DNA from: Pseudalkalibacillus hwajinpoensis
GTDB taxonomy: Bacteria; Bacillota; Bacilli; Bacillales; Guptibacillaceae
Assembly: GCF_039851965.1 (NCBI RefSeq)
Contig: NZ_CP156674.1
Coordinates: 3,844,001-3,908,000, forward strand
Reading direction: 5' to 3'
DNA length: 64,000 bases
Every line of letters starts with the position of its first letter. Position 1 is the stretch's first letter. Below the pieces are notes generated by a model, which saw nothing but the letters and a program-made list of their open reading frames with translations, was not told the DNA's origin and ran no database searches. Of the stretch, positions 41,745 to 50,146 are shown one piece after another. A program made the translations under genes and the position numbers.

Positions 41745-41774
41745 GTATATTTTTCCAGATGGATGGAAATCCTT
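41745..41774 (+). promoter_or_regulatory. Sigma-F-type promoter of dacF
   Basis: GTATA (41745-41749) matches the -35 GYWTA; after exactly 15 bp GGAAATCCTT (41765-41774) matches the -10 GGNRANANTW at all but one defined position. In B. subtilis dacF is transcribed by forespore sigma factors. Confidence 0.65.
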
Positions 41775-41801
41775 GTAGTACTAAGAATGGAGGGATCACC
41801 G

Positions 41802-42980
41802 ATGAAAGTAGCGGCAACATTGCTCGCCATCTTGCTTGGGGGAAGTATGCTCGTTCCTTCTTTTGCCAGCGCAGAGGAAGCGAAACGTAACATTGTAGAG
41901 GAGTCATCATCAGCTATTTTGCTTGAACGAGATACAGGTGCGGTTTTATTTGAAAAAGAAAGTGATAAAAAGCTTCCTCCAGCAAGTATGACTAAAATCA
42001 TGACAATGATCTTAATTATGGAAGCAATTGAAAGCGGAAAAATAAGCCTTGATCAAAAAATTCGAGCAAGTGAATATGCTGCTTCGATGGGAGGATCTCA
42101 AATTTTCCTTGAGGCCGGTGAAGAAATGACGGTTGACGATATGCTTAAGGGAATCGCAATTGCTTCAGGAAATGATGCATCAGTTGCTATGGCAGAAGCC
42201 ATTGCTGGTTCTGAAGACGAATTCGTTAACATGATGAATCAAAAAGCAACTGAAATGGGCCTCTCGAATACTCATTTTGTGAATCCTACAGGTTTACCAG
42301 CCAAGGACCATTATTCAACAGCAAATGATATGGCATTGATGGCAAGAGAATTATTGAAATATGACTTGATTACTAAATATACAGGGTTATATGAAGATTA
42401 CTTGAGACAGGATACTGACAAGAAATTCTGGCTAGTTAATACGAATAAGCTTGTGAAATTCTATCCAGGAGTAGACGGATTGAAAACCGGTTTTACAAGT
42501 GAAGCGAAGTATTGCCTGACAGCAACGGCAAAAAGAGATGATATGCGTGTGGTAGCTGTTGTGATGGGAGCACCTACACCAAAAGTGAGAAATGCTGAAA
42601 TCACTAAGCTATTTGATTATGCGTTTTCGCAATATAAAACTCAAAAATTGTTTGATCGTCATCATGTTGTAAAGGAAGTTGAAATGAATAAAGGGGATCA
42701 AGCTTCAATGACAGTTGTGACATCTGAGCGAGTATCTGTTCTTTTGAAAAAGGGGCAGGAAAATGGAGAAATCACAACGTCAATTAAAATGAATGAAAAC
42801 ATTCAAACTCCCGTAAAGAAGGGTGATGAAGTGGGAATGTTATCGGTGAAAGTGGATGGCCATGTAACGGCAAAATCGCCCGTGCTTTCCTCTGAAGATA
42901 TTCATCAAGCTTCGTGGTGGCAGCTCATGAAGCGGACGGCTGCACAGTTCGCCAAAACACCTAACGAAGGTGTCAAGTAA
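41802..42980 (+). CDS. dacF: D-alanyl-D-alanine carboxypeptidase DacF
   Basis: 392 residues from ATG 41802 after GGAGGGA. A signal peptide (LLAILLGGSMLVPSFASA) is followed by a penicillin-binding domain with S-x-x-K at Ser62-Lys65 (ASMTKIM), SGN (GIAIASGNDAS) and KTG (LKTGFTS). The C-terminal part is the PBP5-associated beta domain. It trims stem peptides of the spore cortex in the forespore. The place directly upstream of spoIIAA-AB-sigF is conserved in bacilli. Confidence 0.96.
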   Translation: MKVAATLLAILLGGSMLVPSFASAEEAKRNIVEESSSAILLERDTGAVLFEKESDKKLPPASMTKIMTMILIMEAIESGKISLDQKIRASEYAASMGGSQIFLEAGEEMTVDDMLKGIAIASGNDASVAMAEAIAGSEDEFVNMMNQKATEMGLSNTHFVNPTGLPAKDHYSTANDMALMARELLKYDLITKYTGLYEDYLRQDTDKKFWLVNTNKLVKFYPGVDGLKTGFTSEAKYCLTATAKRDDMRVVAVVMGAPTPKVRNAEITKLFDYAFSQYKTQKLFDRHHVVKEVEMNKGDQASMTVVTSERVSVLLKKGQENGEITTSIKMNENIQTPVKKGDEVGMLSVKVDGHVTAKSPVLSSEDIHQASWWQLMKRTAAQFAKTPNEGVK

Positions 42981-43019
42981 TTGCCAGTTTCATCGAACGA
43001 TCACTAGTTTTGTCACGAA

Positions 43020-43049
43020 GAAGGATTTCACCCTGTAAAGAGAGAAAAA
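43020..43049 (+). promoter_or_regulatory. Sigma-H promoter of the spoIIA operon
   Basis: GAAGGATTT (43020-43028) matches the -35 RNAGGAWWW perfectly; after 12 bp AGAGAAAAA (43041-43049) matches the -10 RNNGAATWW at eight of nine positions. It is 31 bp before spoIIAA. In B. subtilis spoIIA is sigma-H dependent. Confidence 0.7.
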
Positions 43050-43080
43050 GCTCACAAGCAAACATGAGGAGGAATGTTAC

Positions 43081-43431
43081 GTGAGTCTTTCGATCAACCT
43101 TGAAGTGAGACATCCCGTTCTGCTAATTCGGCTCGATGGTGAGCTGGATCACCATACGTCCGAGGAATTAAGAGACAGGGTAGATACCATTATTGAAGAG
43201 CGTCGCATTGAACATATTGTACTCAGTCTTGAAGGACTGTCCTTTATGGATAGTTCAGGTCTTGGCGTTATTCTTGGCAGGTACAATAAAGTGAAAAGCT
43301 TTGGCGGTGAAATGGTTGTTTGTTCAATATCTCCAGCTGTTAAACGCTTGTTCGAGATGTCGGGGTTATTCAAAATTGTGAGGCTTGAGGCTGATGAGCA
43401 GCATGCCCTTGCTACCCTGGGGGTGGCGTAA
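43081..43431 (+). CDS. spoIIAA: Anti-sigma F factor antagonist
   Basis: 116 residues, a STAS domain. FMDSSGLGVILGRY (about 55-68) contains Ser58, the residue phosphorylated by SpoIIAB, next to Asp57 and Ser59. Unphosphorylated SpoIIAA frees sigma F from SpoIIAB in the forespore. It starts at GTG 43081 after AGGAGG; its stop overlaps the spoIIAB ATG by one base. Confidence 0.97.
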   Translation: MSLSINLEVRHPVLLIRLDGELDHHTSEELRDRVDTIIEERRIEHIVLSLEGLSFMDSSGLGVILGRYNKVKSFGGEMVVCSISPAVKRLFEMSGLFKIVRLEADEQHALATLGVA

Positions 43432-43871
43432 TGAGAAATCGGATGGATTTAGAGTTCTCTGCTCTCAGTCAGAATGAGTCCTTTGCACGTGTAACAGTCG
43501 CCTCTTTCATCGCTCAGCTTGACCCAACAGTTGACGAGTTAACAGAAATTAAAACGGTCGTTTCTGAAGCTGTGACAAATGCGATTATTCATGGATATGA
43601 GCAAAATTCCGAAGAAAAAGTCTTTATTTCAGTAGAGTTAAACGAAGATACCGTTAACCTGACCATTCGTGATAATGGGATTGGTATTACGGATCTTGAG
43701 GAGGCAAGACAACCTCTTTTTACAACGAAGCCTGAACTCGAAAGGTCAGGTATGGGATTTACGATTATGGAAAATTTTATGGATGAGGTCAAAGTGGAGT
43801 CAGCAAGTGGACAGGGCACAACCATTCACTTAATGAAGTACCTATCAAAAAATAAAGCGCTATGTAATTAA
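43431..43871 (+). CDS. spoIIAB: Anti-sigma F factor / serine kinase
   Basis: 146 residues with the GHKL ATP-binding fold: N-box VSEAVTNAIIHGY, G1 RDNGIGITDLE, and G2 RSGMGFTIMENF. It binds and inhibits sigma F and phosphorylates SpoIIAA. The gene is packed between spoIIAA (overlap) and sigF (12 nt), and is intact. Confidence 0.97.
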   Translation: MRNRMDLEFSALSQNESFARVTVASFIAQLDPTVDELTEIKTVVSEAVTNAIIHGYEQNSEEKVFISVELNEDTVNLTIRDNGIGITDLEEARQPLFTTKPELERSGMGFTIMENFMDEVKVESASGQGTTIHLMKYLSKNKALCN

Positions 43872-43883
43872 GGGGACCTGCAT

Positions 43884-44639
43884 ATGGACGTGGAGGTTAG
43901 GAAAGGGAAGCAGTCGCAACTGAAACCTGATGAAGTGAAGGAATTGATCAAGCAAAGCCAGGATGGCGACCAGGAGGCAAGAGACCTCATTGTACAAAAA
44001 AATATGAGGCTCGTCTGGTCTGTTGTCCAACGATTTCTAAATCGAGGGTATGAAGCGGATGATTTATTCCAAATTGGATGTATAGGATTGTTAAAATCCG
44101 TAGATAAATTCGATTTAAGTTACGATGTGAAATTCTCCACCTATGCAGTACCCATGATTATTGGAGAAATCCAGCGCTTTATTCGTGATGATGGAACCGT
44201 AAAGGTTAGCAGGTCGCTTAAAGAAACGGGAAATAAAGTTCGTAAAGCAAGAGATGAGCTTTCTAAAACTCTTGGTAGAACGCCCACCATTAACGAAATA
44301 GCTGAGCAGATTGAGGTAACTCCGGAAGAAGTTGTGATGGCGCAGGAAGCTGTTAGGGCACCTTCTTCCATACATGAAACGGTTTATGAGAACGATGGTG
44401 ATCCAATCACGTTGTTAGATCAAATTGCTGATCATACTGACTCAGCGTGGTTTGACAAGATTGCGTTAAAGGATGCCCTTCAACATCTTGATGCCAGAGA
44501 GCGACTAATTGTTTATTTGCGTTATGATAAAGATCAAACTCAATCAGAGGTAGCGAATCGCCTGGGAATTTCTCAAGTACAGGTATCGCGACTTGAGAAA
44601 AAAATATTGAAGCAAATTAAAGAACAGATGAGCAAATAG
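43884..44639 (+). CDS. sigF: RNA polymerase sigma-F factor
   Basis: 251 residues, sigma-70 family without region 1. Region 2 has NMRLVWSVVQRFLNRGYEADDLFQIGCIGLLKSVDKFD and the melting element FSTYAVPMIIGEIQRFIRDDG, and region 4 ends SEVANRLGISQVQVSRLEKKILKQI. It is the first forespore-specific sigma factor. It closes the spoIIA operon with a terminator overlapping its last codons. Confidence 0.97.
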   Translation: MDVEVRKGKQSQLKPDEVKELIKQSQDGDQEARDLIVQKNMRLVWSVVQRFLNRGYEADDLFQIGCIGLLKSVDKFDLSYDVKFSTYAVPMIIGEIQRFIRDDGTVKVSRSLKETGNKVRKARDELSKTLGRTPTINEIAEQIEVTPEEVVMAQEAVRAPSSIHETVYENDGDPITLLDQIADHTDSAWFDKIALKDALQHLDARERLIVYLRYDKDQTQSEVANRLGISQVQVSRLEKKILKQIKEQMSK

Positions 44640-44657
44640 CTCTTCTGTTCTTTTTTT
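44620..44657 (+). terminator. Terminator of spoIIA operon
   Basis: AAAGAACAG and GAGC pair with GCTC and CTGTTCTTT, followed by T residues. The left arm lies inside the sigF 3' end. Confidence 0.85.
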
Positions 44658-44801
44658 GCGTGAAAAAAACAATGAACAAACAGAGCATTAGAACTGGTCC
44701 CTCGTATCGTTACGCATTTTAACCCACACATACAGAACAGGTTTTACTAGCAAAACTCCAGTACTGGTCTCGTGGGAATTAATGGAACATGGGTTGCGCT
44801 A

Positions 44802-44831
44802 GAATGAGACTCAATTGGCAGAAACATACTA
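44802..44831 (+). promoter_or_regulatory. Sigma-G promoter of the spoVA operon
   Basis: GAATG (44802-44806) matches the -35 GHATR, and after 18 bp CATACTA (44825-44831) matches the -10 CATNHTA exactly. It lies 34 bp before spoVAA. The 44658-44801 stretch shows nothing else. Confidence 0.75.
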
Positions 44832-44865
44832 TAACCAATATACCCCTCGAATAAGGAGGTGGAGG

Positions 44866-45483
44866 ATGATGCAAAACGACATGATCTATCTTCGGCTCAG
44901 GCAAAAGATTAGAGTTCATCCTGGATCCAGGTTGCTAATTGAGAATATCGCTCAAATAATCGGTGATGATAAAATCTGTATGAACATACAGAAAATCCCA
45001 ATTCATCAAATCACTAAAGAAGATAAGAATCTTATTGTCATTGATGTGATGCAGGTCATTCATGTAATTCAAAGTAAACTTTTGCTTGAGGTTCAGGTTG
45101 TTGGTCCAGCACAGACCATCGTTGAAGTTCAGTACCCAAAGAAGAAATTAGCACCCGTTTATTTTGTTCTGATCTGGTTTTTATTATTTATCGGAGCTGC
45201 ACTTGCAATCATGAATTTCCATGAAGATGTGAGTATGAGAGAGGTGCATCAACAAATATACAAAATTGTAACTGGAATTGATAACCCTAAACCACTTCTG
45301 CTGCAGATTCCTTATTCTTTTGGGCTAGGAATCGGAATGGTGCTGTTTTTTAATCACTTATTCAAAAAGCGGTTTAATGAAGAACCTAGCCCACTAGAGG
45401 TAGAAATGTTCAATTATCAGCAGGACCTTGATCAGTATGTCATCGTTCATGAAAATGAAGAGAATGGAAATCGAAAGCCATGA
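44866..45483 (+). CDS. spoVAA: Stage V sporulation protein AA
   Basis: 205 residues from ATG 44866, six bases after AAGGAGG. YLRLRQKIRVHPG at the N-terminus, TIVEVQYPKKKLAP, and the two-helix block LIWFLLFIGAALAIMNFHEDVSMREVH match SpoVAA closely. It has the standard hydrophilic tail RFNEEPSPLEVEMFNYQQDLDQYV. The SpoVA complex carries Ca-dipicolinate across the inner spore membrane. Overlaps spoVAB by four bases. Confidence 0.95.
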   Translation: MMQNDMIYLRLRQKIRVHPGSRLLIENIAQIIGDDKICMNIQKIPIHQITKEDKNLIVIDVMQVIHVIQSKLLLEVQVVGPAQTIVEVQYPKKKLAPVYFVLIWFLLFIGAALAIMNFHEDVSMREVHQQIYKIVTGIDNPKPLLLQIPYSFGLGIGMVLFFNHLFKKRFNEEPSPLEVEMFNYQQDLDQYVIVHENEENGNRKP

Positions 45484-45911
45484 ACGCACAAATCATTCTC
45501 GTCATGCTAATCGGATTTGCTGAAGGAATTGCTGTAGGGGCAGGATTTGTAGCATTTCTATCGGTGCTTGGCATTATTCCGCGTCTGACTCAACTGTCAA
45601 AAACGATACATCTGATTCGTTTTTACGAATGGGGGATTATTATCGGGGCTGTCCTGTCAAGCTGGCTTTCTCTTCGCAACCCCATTCTGGGCCTATCTAA
45701 ATTTGTCCTTATCCCTATTGGTCTTGGAGCAGGGGTTTTTATTGGGATGCTTGCTGCCGCTCTCACAGAGGTGCTTAACGTGCTACCTATTTTAACGAAA
45801 CGAATAGGCTTTATTGATAAAATTTTAATTCTGTTAATGGCCATTGTACTCGGAAAAGTTTTTGGTTCCTTGTTTCATTGGACAATCTTTGTTGATGGAG
45901 GAGTAAAGTAA
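45480..45911 (+). CDS. spoVAB: Stage V sporulation protein AB
   Basis: 143 residues with four membrane helices. GFAEGIAVGAGFVAFLSVLGIIPRL and GVFIGMLAAALTEVLNVLPIL are SpoVAB hallmarks. It is an integral part of the SpoVA channel. Overlaps the flanking genes by four bases and one base, so expression is coupled. Confidence 0.95.
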   Translation: MNAQIILVMLIGFAEGIAVGAGFVAFLSVLGIIPRLTQLSKTIHLIRFYEWGIIIGAVLSSWLSLRNPILGLSKFVLIPIGLGAGVFIGMLAAALTEVLNVLPILTKRIGFIDKILILLMAIVLGKVFGSLFHWTIFVDGGVK

Positions 45912-46369
45912 TGTCTAAACCACTTAATGACCAGAGTCAATACAAGGATAATATTAAACCTTACCAGCCGAAGCCGCCTTATGTACTAAACTGTTTAAAA
46001 GCTTTTCTCGTTGGAGGCTCTATTTGTATGTTTGGCCAAGCAGTTCAAAATTTCTATATGACCGTATTTGATTTTTCGAAAGAATCAGCTGGTAATCCCA
46101 CGGTTGCAACACTCATATTAATTGCTGCTCTTTTAACCGCTTTTGGATGGTACGACAAGATTGGACAGTTTGCTGGAGCAGGTTCCGCTGTACCAGTTAC
46201 TGGTTTTGCAAATTCCATTACGAGTGCGGCACTTGAACATAAGAGCGAAGGGGTTGTTCTTGGGATCGCCACAAATATGTTTAAGTTAGCAGGATCCGTT
46301 GTCGTCTTTGGAGTTGTAGCAGCTTATTTAGTAGGAATGGTTCGAATGATTTTTAAAGCTCTTTTATAA
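45911..46369 (+). CDS. spoVAC: Stage V sporulation protein AC
   Basis: 152 residues, several membrane helices, with the SpoVAC/AEB-family motif CLKAFLVGGSICMFGQA and GAGSAVPVTGFANSITSAALEHKSEG. It is thought to be the mechanosensitive part of the Ca-DPA channel. The soluble N-terminus is about 30 residues. The start overlaps the spoVAB stop (TAATG). Confidence 0.95.
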   Translation: MSKPLNDQSQYKDNIKPYQPKPPYVLNCLKAFLVGGSICMFGQAVQNFYMTVFDFSKESAGNPTVATLILIAALLTAFGWYDKIGQFAGAGSAVPVTGFANSITSAALEHKSEGVVLGIATNMFKLAGSVVVFGVVAAYLVGMVRMIFKALL

Positions 46370-46384
46370 GGAGAGAGAATAATA

Positions 46385-47398
46385 ATGAAATTAGGAAAGC
46401 AAACATGGCAATTCTCAAATGTATTTTTGCAATCTGTCGGCACGGCGGTTGGTCCAAAAGAAGCAGAGGGACCGTTTGGTAATGAATATGATGTCACATA
46501 TGAAAATCTTCACTGTGATCAGGAAAACTGGGAGCTTGCTGAACGAAAATTGCTGGAAGATGCGATAACAAGTTCCCTGATTAAAAAAGAACTGACGCAG
46601 GAAGAAGTAGATGTGTATGTAGCAGGAGATTTATTAAATCAAATTGTGAGTGCTACTTATTCTGCAAGATCTAACCAAATCCCATTTTTAGGTGTATTCG
46701 GAGCCTGTTCAACATCGATGGAATCTCTTGCTATTGCATCCTCACTTGTTGAAGGAGGATTTGCAAATCGTGCTATTGCAGCAGTTAGTAGTCACAATGC
46801 CACCGCAGAACGCCAATTTCGCTATCCTACTGAATATGGCGGACAGAAGCCAGGGACAGCTACATCAACTGTTACTGGAGCGGGAGCAGCGTTAATCGGG
46901 AGGGATTCTTCAAATATAAAGATCACGGCGGCTACAATTGGGAAAGTTATTGATTGGGGGATAAAAGATCCGTTTGATATGGGATCGGCCATGGCACCTG
47001 CTGCTGCTGATACACTAGCGGCTCATTTCAACGATTTGGGTGTGCAACCATCTGAGTATGATTTAATCGTAACTGGAGATCTGTCATCGGTAGGATCTCC
47101 CATTGTTCGAGATCTCCTGCTTGAGAAAGGGTTTGACATTACAAATAATCACAACGACTGTGGACTAATGATTTATCGTCCTGATCAGAAGGAAGTTTTT
47201 GCTGGCGGAAGTGGGTGTGCCTGTTCCGCTGTTGTAACATATGCTCATTTAATTGAACTTCTGAAAAAAGGAATGTATAACAAAATACTGATTACAGCTA
47301 CAGGATGTCTTCATAGTCCTGTCATGGTTCAACAAAAAGAAAGTATGCCTGCTATAGCTCATTCTGTAGTGTTTGAGCGAGTGGGAGGTGGAGAGTAA
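46385..47398 (+). CDS. spoVAD: Stage V sporulation protein AD
   Basis: 337 residues, thiolase-like (FabH/ketoacyl synthase) fold: FGACSTSMESLAIASSLVEGG near residue 100, SSHNATAERQFRYPTEYGGQKP, and VTGDLSSVGSPIVRDLL. SpoVAD binds dipicolinic acid at a pocket derived from the thiolase site. Cys residues sit where the synthase nucleophile was, but it is not known to be catalytic. It overlaps spoVAEB by one base. Confidence 0.95.
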   Translation: MKLGKQTWQFSNVFLQSVGTAVGPKEAEGPFGNEYDVTYENLHCDQENWELAERKLLEDAITSSLIKKELTQEEVDVYVAGDLLNQIVSATYSARSNQIPFLGVFGACSTSMESLAIASSLVEGGFANRAIAAVSSHNATAERQFRYPTEYGGQKPGTATSTVTGAGAALIGRDSSNIKITAATIGKVIDWGIKDPFDMGSAMAPAAADTLAAHFNDLGVQPSEYDLIVTGDLSSVGSPIVRDLLLEKGFDITNNHNDCGLMIYRPDQKEVFAGGSGCACSAVVTYAHLIELLKKGMYNKILITATGCLHSPVMVQQKESMPAIAHSVVFERVGGGE

Positions 47399-47748
47399 TG
47401 GAATATTTACTTGCATTTGCTGTAGGTGGGGCTATTTGTGTAATCGGGCAGTTGCTTTTAGATATCTTTAAACTAACGCCTGCCCATGTTATGTCGTCCT
47501 TTGTAGTAGCGGGGGCAGTTCTGGATGGGTTTGGGATTTATGATAAATTGATTGATTTTGCTGGTGCAGGCGCTACAGTACCAATCACAAGTTTTGGTCA
47601 TTCCCTGCTTCATGGCGCTATGCAACAGGGAGAAGAGCACGGGTTTATCGGGATTGCAATGGGGATTTTTCAGCTAACTTCGGCAGGCATTTCCTCAGCC
47701 ATTGTCTTTGGATTCATTGTAGCCATATTATTTAAACCAAAGGGGTGA
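47398..47748 (+). CDS. spoVAEB: Stage V sporulation protein AE, membrane part (SpoVAEb)
   Basis: 116 residues and about four helices, related to spoVAC: AVGGAICVIGQLLLD, GAGATVPITSFGHSLLHGA and GIFQLTSAGISSAIVFGFIVAI. Forms the channel with SpoVAC. The stop TGA lies inside the RBS (AGGGGTGA) of the next gene. Confidence 0.94.
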   Translation: MEYLLAFAVGGAICVIGQLLLDIFKLTPAHVMSSFVVAGAVLDGFGIYDKLIDFAGAGATVPITSFGHSLLHGAMQQGEEHGFIGIAMGIFQLTSAGISSAIVFGFIVAILFKPKG

Positions 47749-47753
47749 GAGCA

Positions 47754-48326
47754 GTGAGTAAAAAGCGGCGGGTCATATTCGTAACAGATGGAGATTTATA
47801 TGCACAGAAGGCGATCGAAAAAGTAGCATCTGATATTGGAGGACGGTGTATAAGTCAGTCGGCAGGAAATCCGACCCCGCTTGCTGGGTATGAAATTGTA
47901 TCTCTCATTCATCAGACCCCACACGACCCAGTCTTCGTCATGTTTGATGATAGTGGATTCCCTGGTGAAGGGTATGGTGAGCTCGCGATGCAATCTGTAG
48001 CTGAGGATGAGAACATAGAGTTGCTTGGTGCGATTGCAGTTGCGTCCAAAACTCATTTTTCAGAATGGACGAGGGTAGATGTGTCGATTGACCGATTTGG
48101 GGAGCTTACTCATTATGGGGTTGATAAGGGAGGGTTTCCTGATATGGAAGCAGGAAGGATCGATGGAGACACTGTTTCCATATTAGATAAACTTAATTTA
48201 CCTATTGTGATTGGAGTTGGAGATATAGGTAAAATGTCTGGTTTAGATGACCCTTCCGTTGGTTCTCCAATAACGTTAAAAGCTGTTAAGATTCTGCTCG
48301 AAAGGAGCGGTTTTAATGACATCTAA
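47754..48326 (+). CDS. spoVAEA: Stage V sporulation protein AE, soluble part (SpoVAEa)
   Basis: 190 residues from GTG 47754, six bases after AGGGGTGA; another in-frame GTG at 47745 overlaps that RBS. RRVIFVTDGDLYAQKAIEKVA starts a Rossmann-like domain, with QSAGNPTPL, FDDSGFPGEGYGE and IGVGDIGKMSG. The protein is hydrophilic and lies on the outside of the inner spore membrane in known systems. It overlaps spoVAF by 11 bases. Confidence 0.92.
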   Translation: MSKKRRVIFVTDGDLYAQKAIEKVASDIGGRCISQSAGNPTPLAGYEIVSLIHQTPHDPVFVMFDDSGFPGEGYGELAMQSVAEDENIELLGAIAVASKTHFSEWTRVDVSIDRFGELTHYGVDKGGFPDMEAGRIDGDTVSILDKLNLPIVIGVGDIGKMSGLDDPSVGSPITLKAVKILLERSGFNDI

Positions 48327-49809
48327 GATCGACAACAAACAGAAAATATTTAAGAAAATTAAGGAAAATGAAGAGTTTTTAACGAAATCGATTGGCATTG
48401 GTAAGAGTTTTGACGTTGGTGTTCGCAAATTAAAGATTTTGAATAAAGAAATTCAATTTTACTATTGCACCGGTCTCTGTGACACGTCGATTATTGTTGA
48501 AGTCATGCGCGAGCTAATGTTAATTGATGATCATCATCGGCTTACCGTTAAACTCGAACAGGTTATTCACAATCATTTGCCTCATCAGCAGGTGACTGCA
48601 GTTGAAACCTTCGATGAAGTGGTGGATCAGGTTTTATCGGGATTAATTGCTGTATTTATGGAAGGGGAAGAGCATGCGTTTATTATTGATGTTCGTAAAT
48701 ACCCCGGAAGAGCGCCTCAAGAGCCTGACACTGAAAAAGTCATTAGAGGTTCGAGGGATGGCTATACAGAGAACATCATCGAAAATACGGCTTTAACAAG
48801 GCGAAGAATCAGAGATGGACGATTAAGAAATGAAATCTTTCAAATTGGTGAGCGCTCCAAAACGGACGTATGCATAACGTATATACAGGATGTAGCTAAC
48901 CCTAACTTGGTTGAAATCATCAAGGAAAAGTTAAAAGAAATTAATATTGATGGGATACCAATGGCTGATAAGGCGGTTGAAGAATTTCTTGTTCATCAGG
49001 CGGCTAATCCTTTTCCATTAGTTAGATATACTGAACGGCCAGACGTAGCCGCTTCTCACTTGTTAGAAGGACATGTAATTATTATTGTGGATACGTCTCC
49101 AAGCGTTATTATTACGCCAACAACATTCTTTCATCATGTTCAACATGCAGAAGAATATCGTGAAGCACCGCTTCCTGGTGCATTTCATCGCTTGGTTCGA
49201 TTTGGTGGCATGCTTGTAGCGCTATTACTATTACCACTGTGGTTATTAATGGTTAATCAACCAGAATTGCTTCCTGCTACCATCGACTTTATTGGACCGA
49301 ATGATAAGTCAAACGTACCGATTTTTCTTCAAATCATCCTTGCGGAAATTGGAATTGAAACACTGAGGATGGCGGCAATTCATACCCCGACTCCGTTATC
49401 CACTGCTATGGGGCTCATCGCTGCTGTGTTAATTGGTCAAATCGCGATAGACGTAGGCTTATTTGTACCGGAAGTTATTCTCTATGTTTCAATCGCTGCT
49501 GTAGGTTCCTTTGCAACGCCTAGCTATGAATTAGCGATCGCAAACAAGCTTATCAGGCTAATTCTACTGTTTCTTGTCTATTTATTCAACGTACCCGGCT
49601 ATATCATTGGTGTAACAGCAGTGATTCTTTTTCTAGTCAGTTTAAGACCGCTTAATACACCTTACCTCTGGCCGTTTATTCCTTTTAATCCCGAGGCTTT
49701 CATACAAGTGCTTATTCGCGTATCAGTGCCACTTACGAAACTTCGTCCTAGTATCACGGAGCCACAAAATAAGAATAAACAGGCGGACAAACCACTTGCC
49801 GAATCTTAA
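48316..49809 (+). CDS. spoVAF: Stage V sporulation protein AF (GerA-like)
   Basis: 497 residues. A soluble N-terminal half related to GerA A-subunits includes CDTSIIVEVMREL, SKTDVCITYIQDVANP and GHVIIIVDTSPSVIITPTTFFHH. The C-terminal half has five membrane helices with PLWLLMVNQPELLPATIDF and TAMGLIAAVLIGQIAIDVGLF. It forms part of the SpoVAEa-AF (5AF) channel that speeds Ca-DPA release. It is the last spoVA gene, with no terminator visible before the lysine riboswitch. Confidence 0.95.
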   Translation: MTSKIDNKQKIFKKIKENEEFLTKSIGIGKSFDVGVRKLKILNKEIQFYYCTGLCDTSIIVEVMRELMLIDDHHRLTVKLEQVIHNHLPHQQVTAVETFDEVVDQVLSGLIAVFMEGEEHAFIIDVRKYPGRAPQEPDTEKVIRGSRDGYTENIIENTALTRRRIRDGRLRNEIFQIGERSKTDVCITYIQDVANPNLVEIIKEKLKEINIDGIPMADKAVEEFLVHQAANPFPLVRYTERPDVAASHLLEGHVIIIVDTSPSVIITPTTFFHHVQHAEEYREAPLPGAFHRLVRFGGMLVALLLLPLWLLMVNQPELLPATIDFIGPNDKSNVPIFLQIILAEIGIETLRMAAIHTPTPLSTAMGLIAAVLIGQIAIDVGLFVPEVILYVSIAAVGSFATPSYELAIANKLIRLILLFLVYLFNVPGYIIGVTAVILFLVSLRPLNTPYLWPFIPFNPEAFIQVLIRVSVPLTKLRPSITEPQNKNKQADKPLAES

Positions 49810-49856
49810 AAAATGTGATAATTTATTTCTTAATAGAATAGACCTCATTGAACGTA

Positions 49857-50050
49857 ATGGGGATAGAGGCGCAAAGCGAATGAGTACGGTATCTGAGCAT
49901 ATAATGGAATGCGATGATGATATTCGAAAGGTCAATTTGCCGAAGTGAAATAAGGGCCATCCTTAAATTGCTGGGCTGCTGCTGAATAAGTTGCAGACTG
50001 TCACTGATAGAAGGATTCTTTCAGTGGTGAGCTAATCCAACTCGTGAGGA
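49857..50050 (+). ncRNA. Lysine riboswitch (L-box) aptamer
   Basis: The stretch holds the conserved blocks GGGGATAGAGGCGCAAAG and GAGTACGGT, GAAAGG and CCGAAG, GCTGGGC, and GCAGACTGTCACTGATAG, ending near AACTCGTGAGGATACGGAG. They follow the order of the B. subtilis lysC L-box. It lies between spoVAF and lysA, and lysine binding should favour the downstream terminator. Confidence 0.9.
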
Positions 50051-50058
50051 TACGGAGC

Positions 50059-50094
50059 AAAACAGCCATTGTATCTAAAGTTGGCTGTTTTTTC
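50059..50094 (+). terminator. Lysine riboswitch terminator
   Basis: AAAACAGCCA pairs with TTGGCTGTTTT around a 12-base loop and ends in a T run, about 50 bp before lysA. Confidence 0.88.
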
Positions 50095-50146
50095 TTATTG
50101 TCTGGAGGGAGCTCGCATCAATTATTAGCGAGAGGGGAGAAACATT

